A DNA stretch of 62,000 nucleotides, from the NCBI GenBank assembly GCA_014529385.2, contig CM043952.1, forward strand, positions 58,862,119 to 58,924,118, written 5' to 3'. Made by a program: the position numbers and the translations under genes. This DNA comes from Adiantum capillus-veneris (taxonomy: Eukaryota > Streptophyta > Polypodiopsida > Polypodiales > Pteridaceae). The stretch's first letter is position 1. Each line of letters starts with the position of its first letter. The notes under the pieces were generated by a model. It was given only the letters and a program-made list of their open reading frames with translations, was not told where the DNA came from and made no database searches. Below are positions 37,842 through 48,634 of the stretch, piece by piece.

Positions 37842-37855
37842 AGCTCTGATACCAA
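37842..37855 (-). promoter_or_regulatory. Primer binding site of gypsy G
   Basis: On the minus strand this reads TTGGTATCAGAGCT, matching initiator tRNA-Met, directly beside LTR2. Confidence 0.85.
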
Positions 37856-39272
37856 TGTAACATTTAATGGCCTAATAACTTGTGTGTAGCGGAAATTAGC
37901 ATTAACATTGTGGGCATTTCATTAGAATAGATTCCTAATGAGAATTACAAGAGTGCTTGGGTGGAGAGAGCAACAAAAAGCATAACACCTAGTTAGATAG
38001 CATCGACAATACTTTCAAAAGAGTGAGCAATTAAGCTATTGACAACAGTTGAGGACCAGATTTTCATGGAGCCGGTCCCCCCTCCAAAAGGCTTTGTATT
38101 ATGGTTTCTCCCATCAAGAGAGACATTGTACAATACAATTCTTTGTGTTCCTTCAAGACTAGCTAGTGCAATGAAGATGGAAACTTCATGCACTAAGCAA
38201 AACACTTAACAAACACAACTTGAATTATCCCCGTTCTCAGACCCAAGACCTCACACACCTTCGAAGATGGTGAGAGCTAGCAGGGTATGAGAGTAGATTG
38301 AGAGGAAGAAGGAGTATCTTAGGAGAAAGATGTACATCTCCTCACATATTCACTCATATATAGCATAGCTTAGCTTAGTAATTAGCTTGGTAGAGGAGAT
38401 GAGCATCCATTGAAGCTTGGCTCTTGGTTGGATTTGCATCCACATGCCAAGAGAGTGTTGATGTAGGCTTCTATCTCACAAGCTTGGAGTAGGTGATGAG
38501 TTCTCTATTAAAGCTTGGGGAAGAGATAGTCTTCTCTTTCTTCACACATGACCTTGTGTGAGTGTGTGTGTGATAATGCCTTGCAAAAATCAGCCCCCTC
38601 TCTCTCTTGGGCGAGCCCTCTTGCTAATTGCTCTTGTTGCAGCCTCATTAGCCCTCCCCCAGTCAAGCCAATTACAATTAAGCAGCATAAGTGATAGCCT
38701 TCTGACATGTGTCCCCCTTTCCCCTTTTGTGAGAGCTTTAGGTAATTAAATAATTAAACTAAACTCTCATTGGACCCCTTTGCCTCCTGGCCAATAGGAA
38801 TCAGGCAAGCCATGGGGCTCCTGAATGCTCATTGGACCCCTTGGGAGACTACCCAATAGTCTTCTAGGAGACTTAATTCTCATTGGTTTCTTTTATTAAA
38901 TGTTTTTAAATTAATTAAACTAGATTTATTGTAGCTTAATTTTCATTGGTCCACTTCAAGGGTCATCCAATAGAAATTGGGCACACCTTGTGGGCATCTG
39001 GCCTAGGGAGCTGACATGTGTCCCTCATTCCCTTTCTGTAAAGGGAGCCTATGTGTGTTTGTGGCTTTCTCTCTCATCCCCTACCTTTAGGGCTTGCCCC
39101 CTCCCATGTAGGGATGTGCAAAGACTTTTAGGGCACACACAAAGCATCCAATTTTCCCTAGGGTTGACCTTTGGACACAACCTTTGAATTTTGGAACCTT
39201 AGCATTTTGGAAGTCTTAATGGGCTGAACCTTAGGGTCTTTTTAGCCCATTGTTGCACCTAGCTCTTTTGCA
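37856..39272 (-). repeat. LTR2 of gypsy G array
   Basis: 1417 bp. It serves as the 5' LTR of the main element and as the 3' LTR of the truncated second unit. It is an almost exact copy of LTR1. Confidence 0.9.
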
Positions 39273-39845
39273 GATGGCCCCCTATTTGGATCTTCCCATG
39301 TACCTTAAGTAGCAAGGGACTTTTTGATCTTCCCTCAATTACCTCGAAAGGTGCTTTTCCTGTGGAAGTATGTACAGTGTTATTGTAAGCATACTCCACT
39401 AAGGGTAAGTACTTCTCCCATTGGGATCTTTGATCTACTTCCGTTACATAGGCTTTTAGCAGATCAAGAATGGTTAGGTTAGCTATTTCACTTTGGCCAT
39501 CAGTTTGTGGCTGATAGGCCGAAGAGAAGTTTAGCCTTGTTCCTAAATTCTCAAAGAGACCCTTCTAGAAATTACTGGTCATTCTAGGATCTATATCCGA
39601 CACTATGGACATGGGCAAGCCATGGTACTTGAAAATTTGTGAAATAAAGAGGGTTGCCATTTGATGGGCTTTGATAGTCTTTTTGACAGGTATAAAATGA
39701 GCTTGTTTACTAAACCTGTCTACTATCGTCCATATTCTTGTATTCCCATGGATAAACTTAGGCAATCCAAAGATAAAATCCATGGATATGCTCTCCCATG
39801 GTGAATTAGGGATTTGCAAGGGTCAAAGCAATCCAAGTTGCTTCC
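39273..39845 (-). pseudogene. Truncated second internal region of gypsy G (integrase fragment)
   Basis: A near-identical copy of 33099-33671 at offset 6174. It keeps the same TGA and TAG nonsense codons as the main copy, which shows that the duplication came after, or copied, an already dead integrase. It differs at a few bases (for example 39477 and 39511). Confidence 0.9.
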
Positions 39846-40506
39846 CTCTTGCTAAATGCTCTTCCTGAAGCCTCATTGGCCCTCCCCAAGTCAAGCCAAT
39901 TACAATTTAGCAGCATAAGTGATAGCCTTCTGACATGTGTCCCCCTTTCCCCTTTTGTGAGAGCTTTAGGTAATTAAATAATTAAACTAAACTCTCATTG
40001 GACCCCTTTGCCTCCTGGCCAATAGGAATCAGGCAAGCCATGGGGCTCCTGAATGCTCATTGGACCCCTTGGGAGACTGCCCAATAGTCTTCTAGGAGAC
40101 TTAATTCTCATTGGTTTCTTTAATTAAATGTTTTTAAATTAATTAAACTAGATTTACTCTAGCTTAATTCTCATTGGTCCACTTCAAGGGTCATCCAATA
40201 GAAATTGGGCACACCTTGTGGGCATCTGGCCTAGGGAGCTGACATGTGTCCCTCATTCCCTTTGTGTAAAGCGAGCCTGTGTGTGTGTGTGTGTGTGGCT
40301 TTCTCTCTCATCCCCTACCTTTAGGGCTCTCCCCCTCCCATGTAGGGATGTGCAAAGACTTTTAGGGCACACACAAAGCATCCAATTTTCCCTAGGGTTT
40401 ACCTTTGGACACAACCTTTGAATTTTGGAACCTTAGCATTTTGGAAGTCTTAATGGGCTGAACCTTAGGGTCTTTTTAGCCCATTGTTGCACCTAGCTCT
40501 TTTGCA
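39846..40506 (-). repeat. Partial LTR3 of gypsy G array
   Basis: Corresponds to LTR2 from about 38617 to 39272, more diverged than LTR1 and LTR2 are from each other. Differences include TGCTCTTCCTGAAGCC for TGCTCTTGTTGCAGCC and a longer GT run near 40278. It ends at the same CTCTTTTGCA boundary. Confidence 0.9.
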
Positions 40507-40510
40507 TATG

Positions 40511-40537
40511 CCCCCCCCCCCCCCCCCCCCCCCCCCC
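40511..40537 (+). repeat. Poly-C run (27 nt) at the polypurine-tract position
   Basis: In the main element the LTR end is followed by GATGGCCCCCTATTTGG (the polypurine tract on the minus strand). Here it is followed by TATG and 27 C. This looks like an expanded tract at the same place, or an assembly artefact in a homopolymer. Confidence 0.8.
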
Positions 40538-40819
40538 GTTGGATTCCTATTTTCCCTCCTTTGGATCCCTACTGTGGCCAGTCTGCTAGCTTAACCAATA
40601 TTCTAGCTTTTTCTCCCCTGGCCTTCCCCACATTAAATGATCAGTTTAATATGAGAAAATCATTTAGGAGAATTAGATATTGATTATTATGACAGCCTCT
40701 AATGGAGGGGCACGTAAGAAGCGGATCACGGCAACCATGTGTTTTTTTAAATTCATAGTGTTCATAAATCTCAAATAATTTCCATCAATTTGTAACTCGG
40801 TTCACCTTTTGAAATAGGA
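40538..40819. other. Unassigned spacer
   Basis: About 280 bp between the gypsy G array and gene L. No motif or reading frame is recognised. This may be the start of gene L's own element or older sequence. Confidence 0.4.
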
Positions 40820-42924
40820 CATATATACAAGATGTGTGTGGAAGTTTTAGACAAGAGGACCATTGCAATCTTCTCCTAGAATGCATCTCAAAGGAAGATA
40901 TACTTTACATCATAGGTTGTGAAAAGGCCAAACACATGAAAGATGCCATCACAAAGGAGATCCTAAAAAAGATCTCTAACCTTGTGTATGAGGATGATGT
41001 CTAGAGAGCTTGTGATGAGGTTGGGATCAGCACAAATGCATACCATGCACTTCATGGATTGATGAAAGATGCATTACGAGAGCAAGGCATCACCGAGAAT
41101 TTATTTCCTATTCCACATAGGGTCCGACTTGCAAAAAAATCAAACAATGATCTCGTTCGGGAATCCCTTGGCAAATACAAACACATTGAAGGATCCATGA
41201 TGTACTCTTCCAGGAGTGCCAAGTCACGTGGTAATATAAAGGGAGGCAATACTATTCCTAATGGGGCAAAGTCTTTTAGTTATCATCAATTCAACAATAT
41301 TTTTGCTGACTTGAAATGACTACAACGAGCTATGGTTAAATTTTATGCTTTGTCTCCACAAGGTAATACAAATTGTAATGTCATTTTTTATTTGTATTGA
41401 ATATCATTTAGTATAACAATTCAATTCCTGTGTTGTTTCAGTACTTGGAGAGAAGCTCATATTTATTCTTAAGCTAGATGAATGTCAAATTGTCAAAGGA
41501 CTGAGATTGGAACGTATGAGTGTGACACTCATGAATGAGGCAATGTTTTTTACAAAAGTCGATGCTATCAGTGATCATTCTCAGAAACCATCATTTAGTG
41601 TACAATCGGAAAACAAAATATGGTGGTTAGGAGCTTTTGAAGTTCCGAAAGAGACTCATGAGGTGTTGGCATGGGTCTTCTCTATGATCCCATGGATCAT
41701 AGAGGTTATTAAGGCACAACTAGAGGAAGAAAAGCTAGAAGTAGATGGAGTAGATACATTTGATGTTGAGTGGCACTTTGGAGGTGATCTAAAAACAATC
41801 AAATGTATACTTGGGTGTAAACAAGGTGCTTCATCACTTCTTCCTTGTCCATATTTTGTACGAGGATACAAGGAGAGTACTCGTGGCTCCACATCTTCAA
41901 AGAAAAGTGTCAAGGGAAGTCAGGCAGCAGGGTCGATGGATGATGATGCAAGGGATTGGGTGTGCTCGGTTTTGAAGTGTCCTATCATGGAGGTCCCCAA
42001 TCGATCGACAAAAGATAAAACATGGCATCCCATTATCAATTTTTCACTTACAAATGTACACTTTTGCACTTTGCATGCCTTTATGCGTATATTTGATCAC
42101 TTGTTAAAGCTTCACATAGAGTACGCTTTTACAATGAAACCACTTTCCAGAGCCGTGGAAGCCATTGGAATAGTTGAAGAAATTCTAAATTCGATTGGAT
42201 GTTATGGTGGCAATGTTTCTATCATCGGTGAGGTGGAAAATATGCATGAAGTGCCAAAAAAAGTATCTATGAGTGGTGTGAAAGCACGTGGTTTTTCAAG
42301 AAACCAAAGATGCGAAAGAAGAGGGGTGAAGAGGATGCTCCATGGGAGCTATGGAAAGCACTTTGCAAGTGTACGACCGATCAAGATTCAAATCTCGTGC
42401 TTGTAAATTTGCGTAGGCAAGTGTGGCACCACTTGGAGTTAGTGCTTCAAATCATGTGGAAACCCCAAACCACGAGCGAGCAACAAAATTTGTTCAAAGA
42501 TCACATTTCGAATTTCACTAAAGCATTTGTGCAAGCGTAGGGAGAGAGCAATATCACACACTACATGGTAAGTTACTTTGTTCAGTTCAAATTTTGATGC
42601 TATACATAAACATTTATTTGATCTAAGCATTTTTTCTTGATGCAACATATTTTGTATGTGCATGGAGCATTCTTTATGTCAAAATATGGTTCGTTAGACA
42701 TGTGGAGCACTCAAGGAATGGAAAAATCACATTATTGAGCCAAAGGTGTTTACTTTAAAAATACACGTCATAGTGGTGGAACTACGAGATCCAACTACAT
42801 GAAGGAGATGTTTGATTGGTTCTTTCGTTGTTCTTTGGGGAGATGTCATGCCATAGAGCGAGTGCGAAAGTCAAGTCTTGCCAAGGAGGTTAGGAGACAA
42901 TCTCGACTTACTACTAAAGAGAAA
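40820..42924 (+). pseudogene. Transposase-like gene L, main part (DDE-type candidate)
   Basis: Exon-like segments: about 40820-41361, 41442-42255 with a frame change at an A-run, about 42256-42568 in the next frame, then about 42655-42924. Probable introns have GTAATAC...TTTCAG and GTAAGTTAC donors or acceptors. Visible motifs are KLDECQIVKGLRLERMSVTLMN, WHFGGDLKTIKCILG followed by a Cys-containing CPYF, FSLTNVHFCTLHAFMRI, and near the end DMWSTQGMEKSHY then NTRHSGG. This layout resembles an uncharacterised transposase-like family that I recall from diverse eukaryotes (GGDxKF...LGL and QGxE motifs), a match I cannot confirm here. Stops at 41003 and about 42736 (TGA) show it is dead. Copia H cuts it at 42924. 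Confidence 0.6.
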
Positions 42925-43242
42925 TGTTGGGATATAAAGCTCAATGTGGTCGCCCAGGTAAGTGGGCGGGCCGCTAGGTATGTACACATATTCTTTTGTA
43001 AAAACCTAATAAGAACTCACTATGCTCTACACATTACAGTAGAGCGAGTTCACCATATCGTCGTGCTCTTCTTCTCGCTCTCTCTTTCTCGCGTGTCGCA
43101 CTTCCGCTCGTATTCTTTTGTAAAAACCTAATAAGAACTCACTATGCTCTACACATTACAGTAGAGAGATTTCACCATATCGTCGTGCTCTTCTTCTCGC
43201 TCTCTCTTTCTCGCGCGTCGCACTTCCGCTCGTACTCCTTCA
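42925..43242 (+). repeat. 5' LTR of copia H with internal 122-bp duplication
   Basis: 318 bp against 192 bp for the 3' LTR. The extra length is a tandem copy of the TTTTGTAAAAACCTAATAAG ... CACTTCCGCTCGT region (offset 122 bp). Confidence 0.9.
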
Positions 43243-44339
43243 ACTGGTATCAGAGCTCAGATCGAGGCTCGGGGCAGCATTCCAGGAGGCTAGAGTCACC
43301 AGCTCAGATTGGAGTGAAATTCGACAGGCGAAGACACGGCCCCAAATCTCGTGGGCAAGCCCGAAGGGCTTGGTGTTCTCAGAAATTCATTCTGAGGTCA
43401 TCTCGGCCACCGTTCGGCTTTGACAAAGGTCTGCGCAGGCCATTTTCCACTACGTGGTCTCAGCGGGTGCAGATTTGACTCTGCAAATTTGGGGTTTTCG
43501 GCCTACGACTGCAGGTGCTGAGGATATCGACACTCCCAGAGTGTTGATTTGTGGCTGTCTACACATCGAAGGACGGCTCACAGTTCTTGGAGGCGTGTCA
43601 CATACGACATGGGCGTATCTACACACAGACTGTAGGCGATATCCACTAGTTCATCAGGTAGCTTGTGTTTGCTGCTTGATATTCCAGATTTCATCCTAAC
43701 ATTGCAGGTAATTCCACATGGGATGTATTGTCAGAGATGATGTATGTCTGTTGAGGGTTTGCTGACTGTGAGTCACGCAACAAACAACCACCGCAGTGGT
43801 TACAGCATATAGTGGGAAATTTGTGGATGTATGACTTTGTGGTAAGTCTATGTACTGTCAGATTTATTGCAGCCTTTGTTGAGGGTCGAGTGAGGTTTTA
43901 TTGAGCTGGGGGATTCTCAAATGTTGAGATCCTTTCGGTGATACAGGTCTTGGAGCGATCCCTCGAGCATCCTTAGATAGGCATCTAGGATGTATTGACT
44001 GTGAGTTAGACAGTTGGGATTGTATCTTTGCTTTACTGCCGTTGAGGCATTGTCGCAGTCTATGCTTACAGGACAGTGACAGGACAGTCAGAGATAGTAC
44101 AGGTGCAGGACAGGTTTACCCACAGCTTACAGTGTAAGAGAGACAGTGGTTTTTGAGCTGTTTTTTGGTCTGTTTTTAGTACACCAGAGCCATTTTACAA
44201 AGGAGACTCTGCCGAAATTTATGCAGAATCTGAAGCTTTCTTGGTTCATTTGACAGGTTGATATTGGTTCAGAGGTCAATTTACAGGGGAAACTCTGCCA
44301 AATTTTTCCTAGGAAAGTAAACCACAGTGAAGCGTAGCT
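43243..44339 (+). other. Untranslated leader of copia H with probable intron (43658-44256)
   Basis: A leader of about 1.1 kb precedes the gag ATG at 44340. Compared with element I, it contains 599 extra bases from 43658 (CAG|GTAGCT) to 44256 (TTTGACAG|G). The extra segment begins with GT and ends with AG at consensus-like borders, and I lacks exactly this segment. The best reading is a leader intron kept here. Confidence 0.75.
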
Positions 44340-46140
44340 ATGGCTAGATCACAGGACACTGCTCTTTACAATATCAAGAAGCTGGATGGAACCAATTTCC
44401 CATTGTGGAAGAAGCAGATTTGGCACGTGTTGGTACAAAAGAAGCAGATAAAACCTATAAAGCTCAAGGGGATAAAACCAGAAGATATGGACGAAGATGA
44501 ATGGAGCGAAATGGATGAAATGGCAATTTCTACCATTATGCTGACTTTGGCACACTTCAATGTAGCAGACGAGATGTCGGCTTATCAAGCATGGTTAAAG
44601 CTGAGTGATCTTTATGAGAAGAAAAGTGCAGCTTCACAGGTATACTGGCTTAAGAAGCTTGTTGACTTGAAGATGAAAGAAGGGACACCTATGTCCAATC
44701 ATCTGAATGAATTCAACACAATCTACAGTCAGTTGTTAGCTCAAGGTGTCAAGTTTGATGAACCTGTTAGAGCTATGTTCCTATTGATCACATTGCCGGA
44801 AAGTTGGGACACTTTTCGCACAGCTTTGAGTAATTCTGCATCTCCAGATGGTTTGAACATAGCAGGTGTAGAAGGAAGTCTGCTTACTGAAGAAACCAAT
44901 AGAAAGACAATGGACAAAGGCAAAGGAACAGCCTTAGTTGTCAGGGGAAGGACCAAAGAAAAGTACAAAGGTGGAAAGAGGAATCAGTCTCGTTGCAAGT
45001 CCCGCAGTGCTAAAGGCAAGAGTGACATAGAATGCTAGCATTGTGGCAAGAAGGGTCACATGAAAAGAGACTGCAGAGAATGGAATGCAAATAAATGTGA
45101 CAAACATTGTTGCAGAGGATGACAGTCTAGTGTCACGAGACATCTACTTCTTGAAGAATACAATGGACTCATCTCTTCTTACAGCATCTGATGGAAATGC
45201 ACTGAGTGACTGGATTATAGACTCAGGGGCATCACTTCATGTGTCTCCAAACAAGGAGTGGTTTACCTCTTATGTGACCACTAAAGATCATGTTCGGCTA
45301 GGCAATGGGCAGACATGTGAGATCTTAGGTGTTGGAGATGTTCAATTGAAGTTTCAGAATGGCTCTTCTTTCACGCTGAAGAATGTGAGACATGTTCCCG
45401 CAATTACAAAGAGCTTGATCAGCACAGGTTTACTTGATGATGCTAGCTACATCACAACTTTTGGACAGAACATGTGGAAGATATCCAAGGGTTCTATGAC
45501 AGTAGCACATGGAGTAAAGTCTGGAGGACTTTACATGATTTATGTATCAAATGTCTCTAAAAATGTAATCAATGTAACCGAGCAGCCGAACGTTTCTTTG
45601 TGGCATAGCCGGTTAGGACATATGTCCAAGAAGGGAATGGAAATCTTGTCTCGTTCTGGTTATTTGCCTGGATTTTCATTTAATAATTTTGAATTCTGTG
45701 AACATTGTCTTTATGGTAAGCAAACACAGCAGCCACATAAGCATAGAAGCAGTAGAAGAGATACACAGTTGGCACTTGTTCATAGTGATTTGTGTGGACC
45801 TATGCCTAACATATCTCTAGGGGGAGCTTCTTACTTTATGACATTTATAGATGATTACTCGAGGAAAGTATGGGTTTACTTTCTCAAGCACAAGGATGAA
45901 GCGTTTAGTGTTTTCAAAACGTTTGTGACACTTGTGGAGAATCAGAGTGGCAAGAAGCCTAAATGCTTACGCACTGACAATGGTGGAGAGTATGTTTCAA
46001 AGGCCTTTCAGGACTTTTGTGAGTCAAAAGGTATAAAACGTGAAATTACTGCTCCTTACAATCCTCCTCAAAATGGTGTTGCTGAGAGGATGAATAGGAC
46101 CATACAAGAGAAGTTCAGAAGTATGTTGTCTAATGCATAG
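44340..46140 (+). pseudogene. Copia H gag, protease and integrase
   Basis: Gag starts MARSQDTALYNIKKLDGTNF and includes the WLKLSDLYEKKSAA region typical of the UBN2-type gag domain. A TAG at 45036-45038 replaces the second residue of the zinc knuckle (C*HCGKKGHMKRDC), and a deletion follows. The next frame, 45085-46140, has the protease IIDSGASLHVSP, the pre-integrase LWHSRLGHMS and the integrase core (VHSDLCGP, RTDNGGEY, NGVAERMNR, all three catalytic acids present). It stops at TAG 46138-46140, in frame with the continuation. Confidence 0.93.
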
Positions 46141-48237
46141 CTGCCAAATGGGTTTTGGGCTGAAGCTGTATCAACAGCTGTTCATCTTGTAAATAGATAT
46201 CCTAGCAAGGTCTTGCAGAAGGATTCAGTGCCAGAGATGGTATGGTCAGGCAAAATGCCCTCATACAAGCATCTCAGAGTCTTTGGCTGTGAGGCATATA
46301 CTCACGTTCCAAAGGAATTTAGAAACAAACTTGAGACAAAGAGTATAAAGTGCATCTTTTTAGGCTATGGTAATTTTGGTGAGATGGGGTACAGACTTTG
46401 GGATCCCGAATCGAGAAAGGTTGTCCGTAGCAATGATGTTCACTTTAATGAATCCAAATATCATTCTAAACCAGAGAGGGTTGAGGAGATTAGAAGAGTT
46501 GTCTTCCAAGAAGATGGACTTGCACGTGCAAGACAAAATGTCAGGGCTCAAGAGGAGCAAGGACAGGATAGAGTGGAACCACAGGTTGTGGTTGAGCCTA
46601 AGCCACCTATTGTGCGTAGATCTGGACGTGTCACGCGACCTCGTGATAGGTTTGTTCCATCTATGAACTATGTCATGTTGACTGATTGCAATGAGCCTTC
46701 ATGTTACAAGGAAGCAATGCAAATGAAGGACTCCTGGAATTGGAAATTGGCCATGCAGTCAGAGATGACAGCTCTGCATAAAAACAAGACATGGAAGCTC
46801 GTTAAATTACCACAGAGCAAAAAGGCTCTACCTTGTAAATGGGTTTACAGGTATAAGATCACCGCTCATGATAGTCAGCCAAAGTACAAAGCAAGGCTTG
46901 TTGCCAAGGGCTTTAAGCAAGAACAAGGCATTGACTTTGATGAAGTCTTCTCTCCAGTGGTCAAGATGACTACATTGAGATGCTTTCTTGCATTGGTTGC
47001 CATATTAGATTTGGTGTTGCACCAAATGGATGTCAAGACAGCGTTCTTGCATGGTGATTTAGATGTGGAAATTTACATGCAGCAACCAGAAGGGTTTGTT
47101 GAGAAAGGCAAGGAAGATTGGGTATGCCAGTTGTTAAAGAGTCTTTATGGCTTAAAACAATCACCGAGGGCATGGTACCATAAATTCCACAAGTTTATGC
47201 TTTCTCAAGGCTACAAACGTAGTGAGTTCGATCACTGTCTATATACAAAGAAGGCTAAGGATGGTAGTTGGATGATCCTTATTTTGTATGTGGATGACAT
47301 GTTGATTGCTGGCAAGCACTTGGAAGAAATTTCAGCTTTGAAGTCAAAGATGGCAAAATCGTTTGACATGAAAGACATGGGTGAGGCAAGTCATATACTT
47401 GGTATGCGCATCGAGAGAGACAAATCAAAGAAGTTGATTTGGTTATCTCAAACAGAGTATATTGACAAGGTTTTGCAACGTTTCAATATGGAGAAGGGAA
47501 AGGCATTGAGTGTTCCATTGCCACCATATGTGAAACTTAGCAAACAAGATTGTCATGTGTCTGAGGAAGAAAAGGCTGAAATGGATAAGATTCCATATGC
47601 GTCTGCAGTGGGTAGTTTGATGTATGCAATGATTGCTACTCGCCCAGACATTGCATTTGCAGTGGGAGTAGTAAGTTGATACATGTCAAACCCAGGCAAG
47701 GAGGCAGTGAAAGGAATATTGAGATACCTGAAAGCTACAAAGAGTATGCGTATATGCTATGGGAGTCAGGAGCTAAGTGTAAAGGGTTTTACAGACTCAG
47801 ATTATGCAGGTGACTTAGACAACCGAAGGTCTACGTCAGGGTATGTCTTTACATTGGCTGGTGGAGCAGTATCATGGCGTTCTAGATTACAAGATTGTGT
47901 TACTCAGTCTACTACAGAGGCTGAATATGTTGCAGCATCAGAGGCATGCAAAGAATCAATTTGGCTTAATCGACTAGTAATAGATTTGGGAATCAAAGAA
48001 GAGATGCCTGTGTTATATTGTGATAGTCAATGTGCTATACAATTGGCTCGCAATCCAGTTTATCACTCAAAGACAAAGCATGTGGATGTGAAGTATCATT
48101 TCATCAGGGAAATGCTCGAGGATAAGCAACTTCAGCTTGTCAAAGTTCACACCACAGAAAATATTGTTGATCTACTTACAAAAGGACTTCCCTCAGAGAG
48201 CTTTGCGCATTTTCGCAAGCAGTTAGGTGTAGGGTAG
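46141..48237 (+). pseudogene. Copia H integrase end, reverse transcriptase, RNase H
   Basis: Reads on in the frame of the upstream integrase after TAG 46138. RT motifs are CKWVYRYKIT, EVFSPVVKMTTLR, QMDVKTAFLHGDL, KSLYGLKQSPRAW and the catalytic LYVDDMLIAG. A single TGA at 47677-47679 (GVVS*YMSNPGKE, probably from CGA) separates RNase H, which has GFTDSDYAGD, STTEAEYVA and YCDSQCAIQLA. Element I carries the same TAG and TGA at the equivalent sites. Confidence 0.93.
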
Positions 48238-48326
48238 TACATCACTTCTCTACATCTCTTGTATATTAGCTTGTATAGTAGCTTCTCTCACACTTAAAGT
48301 ACCACATTGGACTTTAAGTGGGAGGT

Positions 48327-48518
48327 TGTTGGGGTATAAAGCCCAATGTGGTCGCCCAGGTAAGTGGGCGGGCCGCCAAGTATGTACACATATTCTTTTG
48401 TAAAAACCTAATAAGAACTCACTATGCTCTACACATTACAGTAGAGCGAGTTCACCATATCGTCGTGCTCTTCTTCTCGCTCTCTCTCTCGCGTAGCACT
48501 TCCGCTTGTACTCCTTCA
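48327..48518 (+). repeat. 3' LTR of copia H
   Basis: 192 bp, TGTTGGGGTATAAAGCCC to CTCCTTCA. Ends TG...CA and followed by the AGAAA target duplication. Confidence 0.95.
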
Positions 48519-48523
48519 AGAAA

Positions 48524-48610
48524 TGGAGAAACTCCACCGGACCCCTTAATCATGCTAGGTGGTGTGAAAATCGCCATAGAGTGGGCAAACGTTGGTTACC
48601 CAACATGTAA
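48524..48610 (+). pseudogene. Last 29 codons of gene L, displaced by copia H
   Basis: Leaving out copia H and one AGAAA copy, the frame of L passes from LTTKEK (ending 42924) to WRNSTGPLNHARWCENR and ends at TAA 48608-48610. The unbroken frame across the target duplication supports this being the true C-terminus of L. Confidence 0.7.
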
Positions 48611-48634
48611 AACAAATGATGCTATGCAAAAATT

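Larger units (their letters stand above)
31682..40537 (-). mobile_element. Gypsy G tandem array (LTR1-internal-LTR2-truncated internal-partial LTR3)
   Basis: In plus coordinates: LTR1 31682-33098, internal 33099-37855, LTR2 37856-39272, a second internal fragment 39273-39845 (a copy of 33099-33671), then a partial LTR3 39846-40506, followed by TATG and 27 C residues. The second unit lost everything from mid-integrase through gag, the primer site and the first half of its LTR; the join has the 6-bp microhomology CCCTCT. No matching target duplication is seen at the outer ends. Such arrays arise by unequal recombination between LTRs or by insertion next to a related copy. Confidence 0.85.
42925..48518 (+). 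mobile_element. Copia element H, full length with intact ends
   Basis: LTRs at 42925-43242 and 48327-48518 flank gag-pol. The target duplication is AGAAA (42920-42924 and 48519-48523). The primer site ACTGGTATCAGAGCTC follows the 5' LTR, and the polypurine tract AAGTGGGAGGT precedes the 3' LTR. Same family as element I and close to it in sequence, with opposite orientation. The coding region is split by a TAG in gag, a short deletion near 45080, a TAG in integrase and a TGA in RT/RNase H, so the copy cannot move by itself. Confidence 0.95.
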
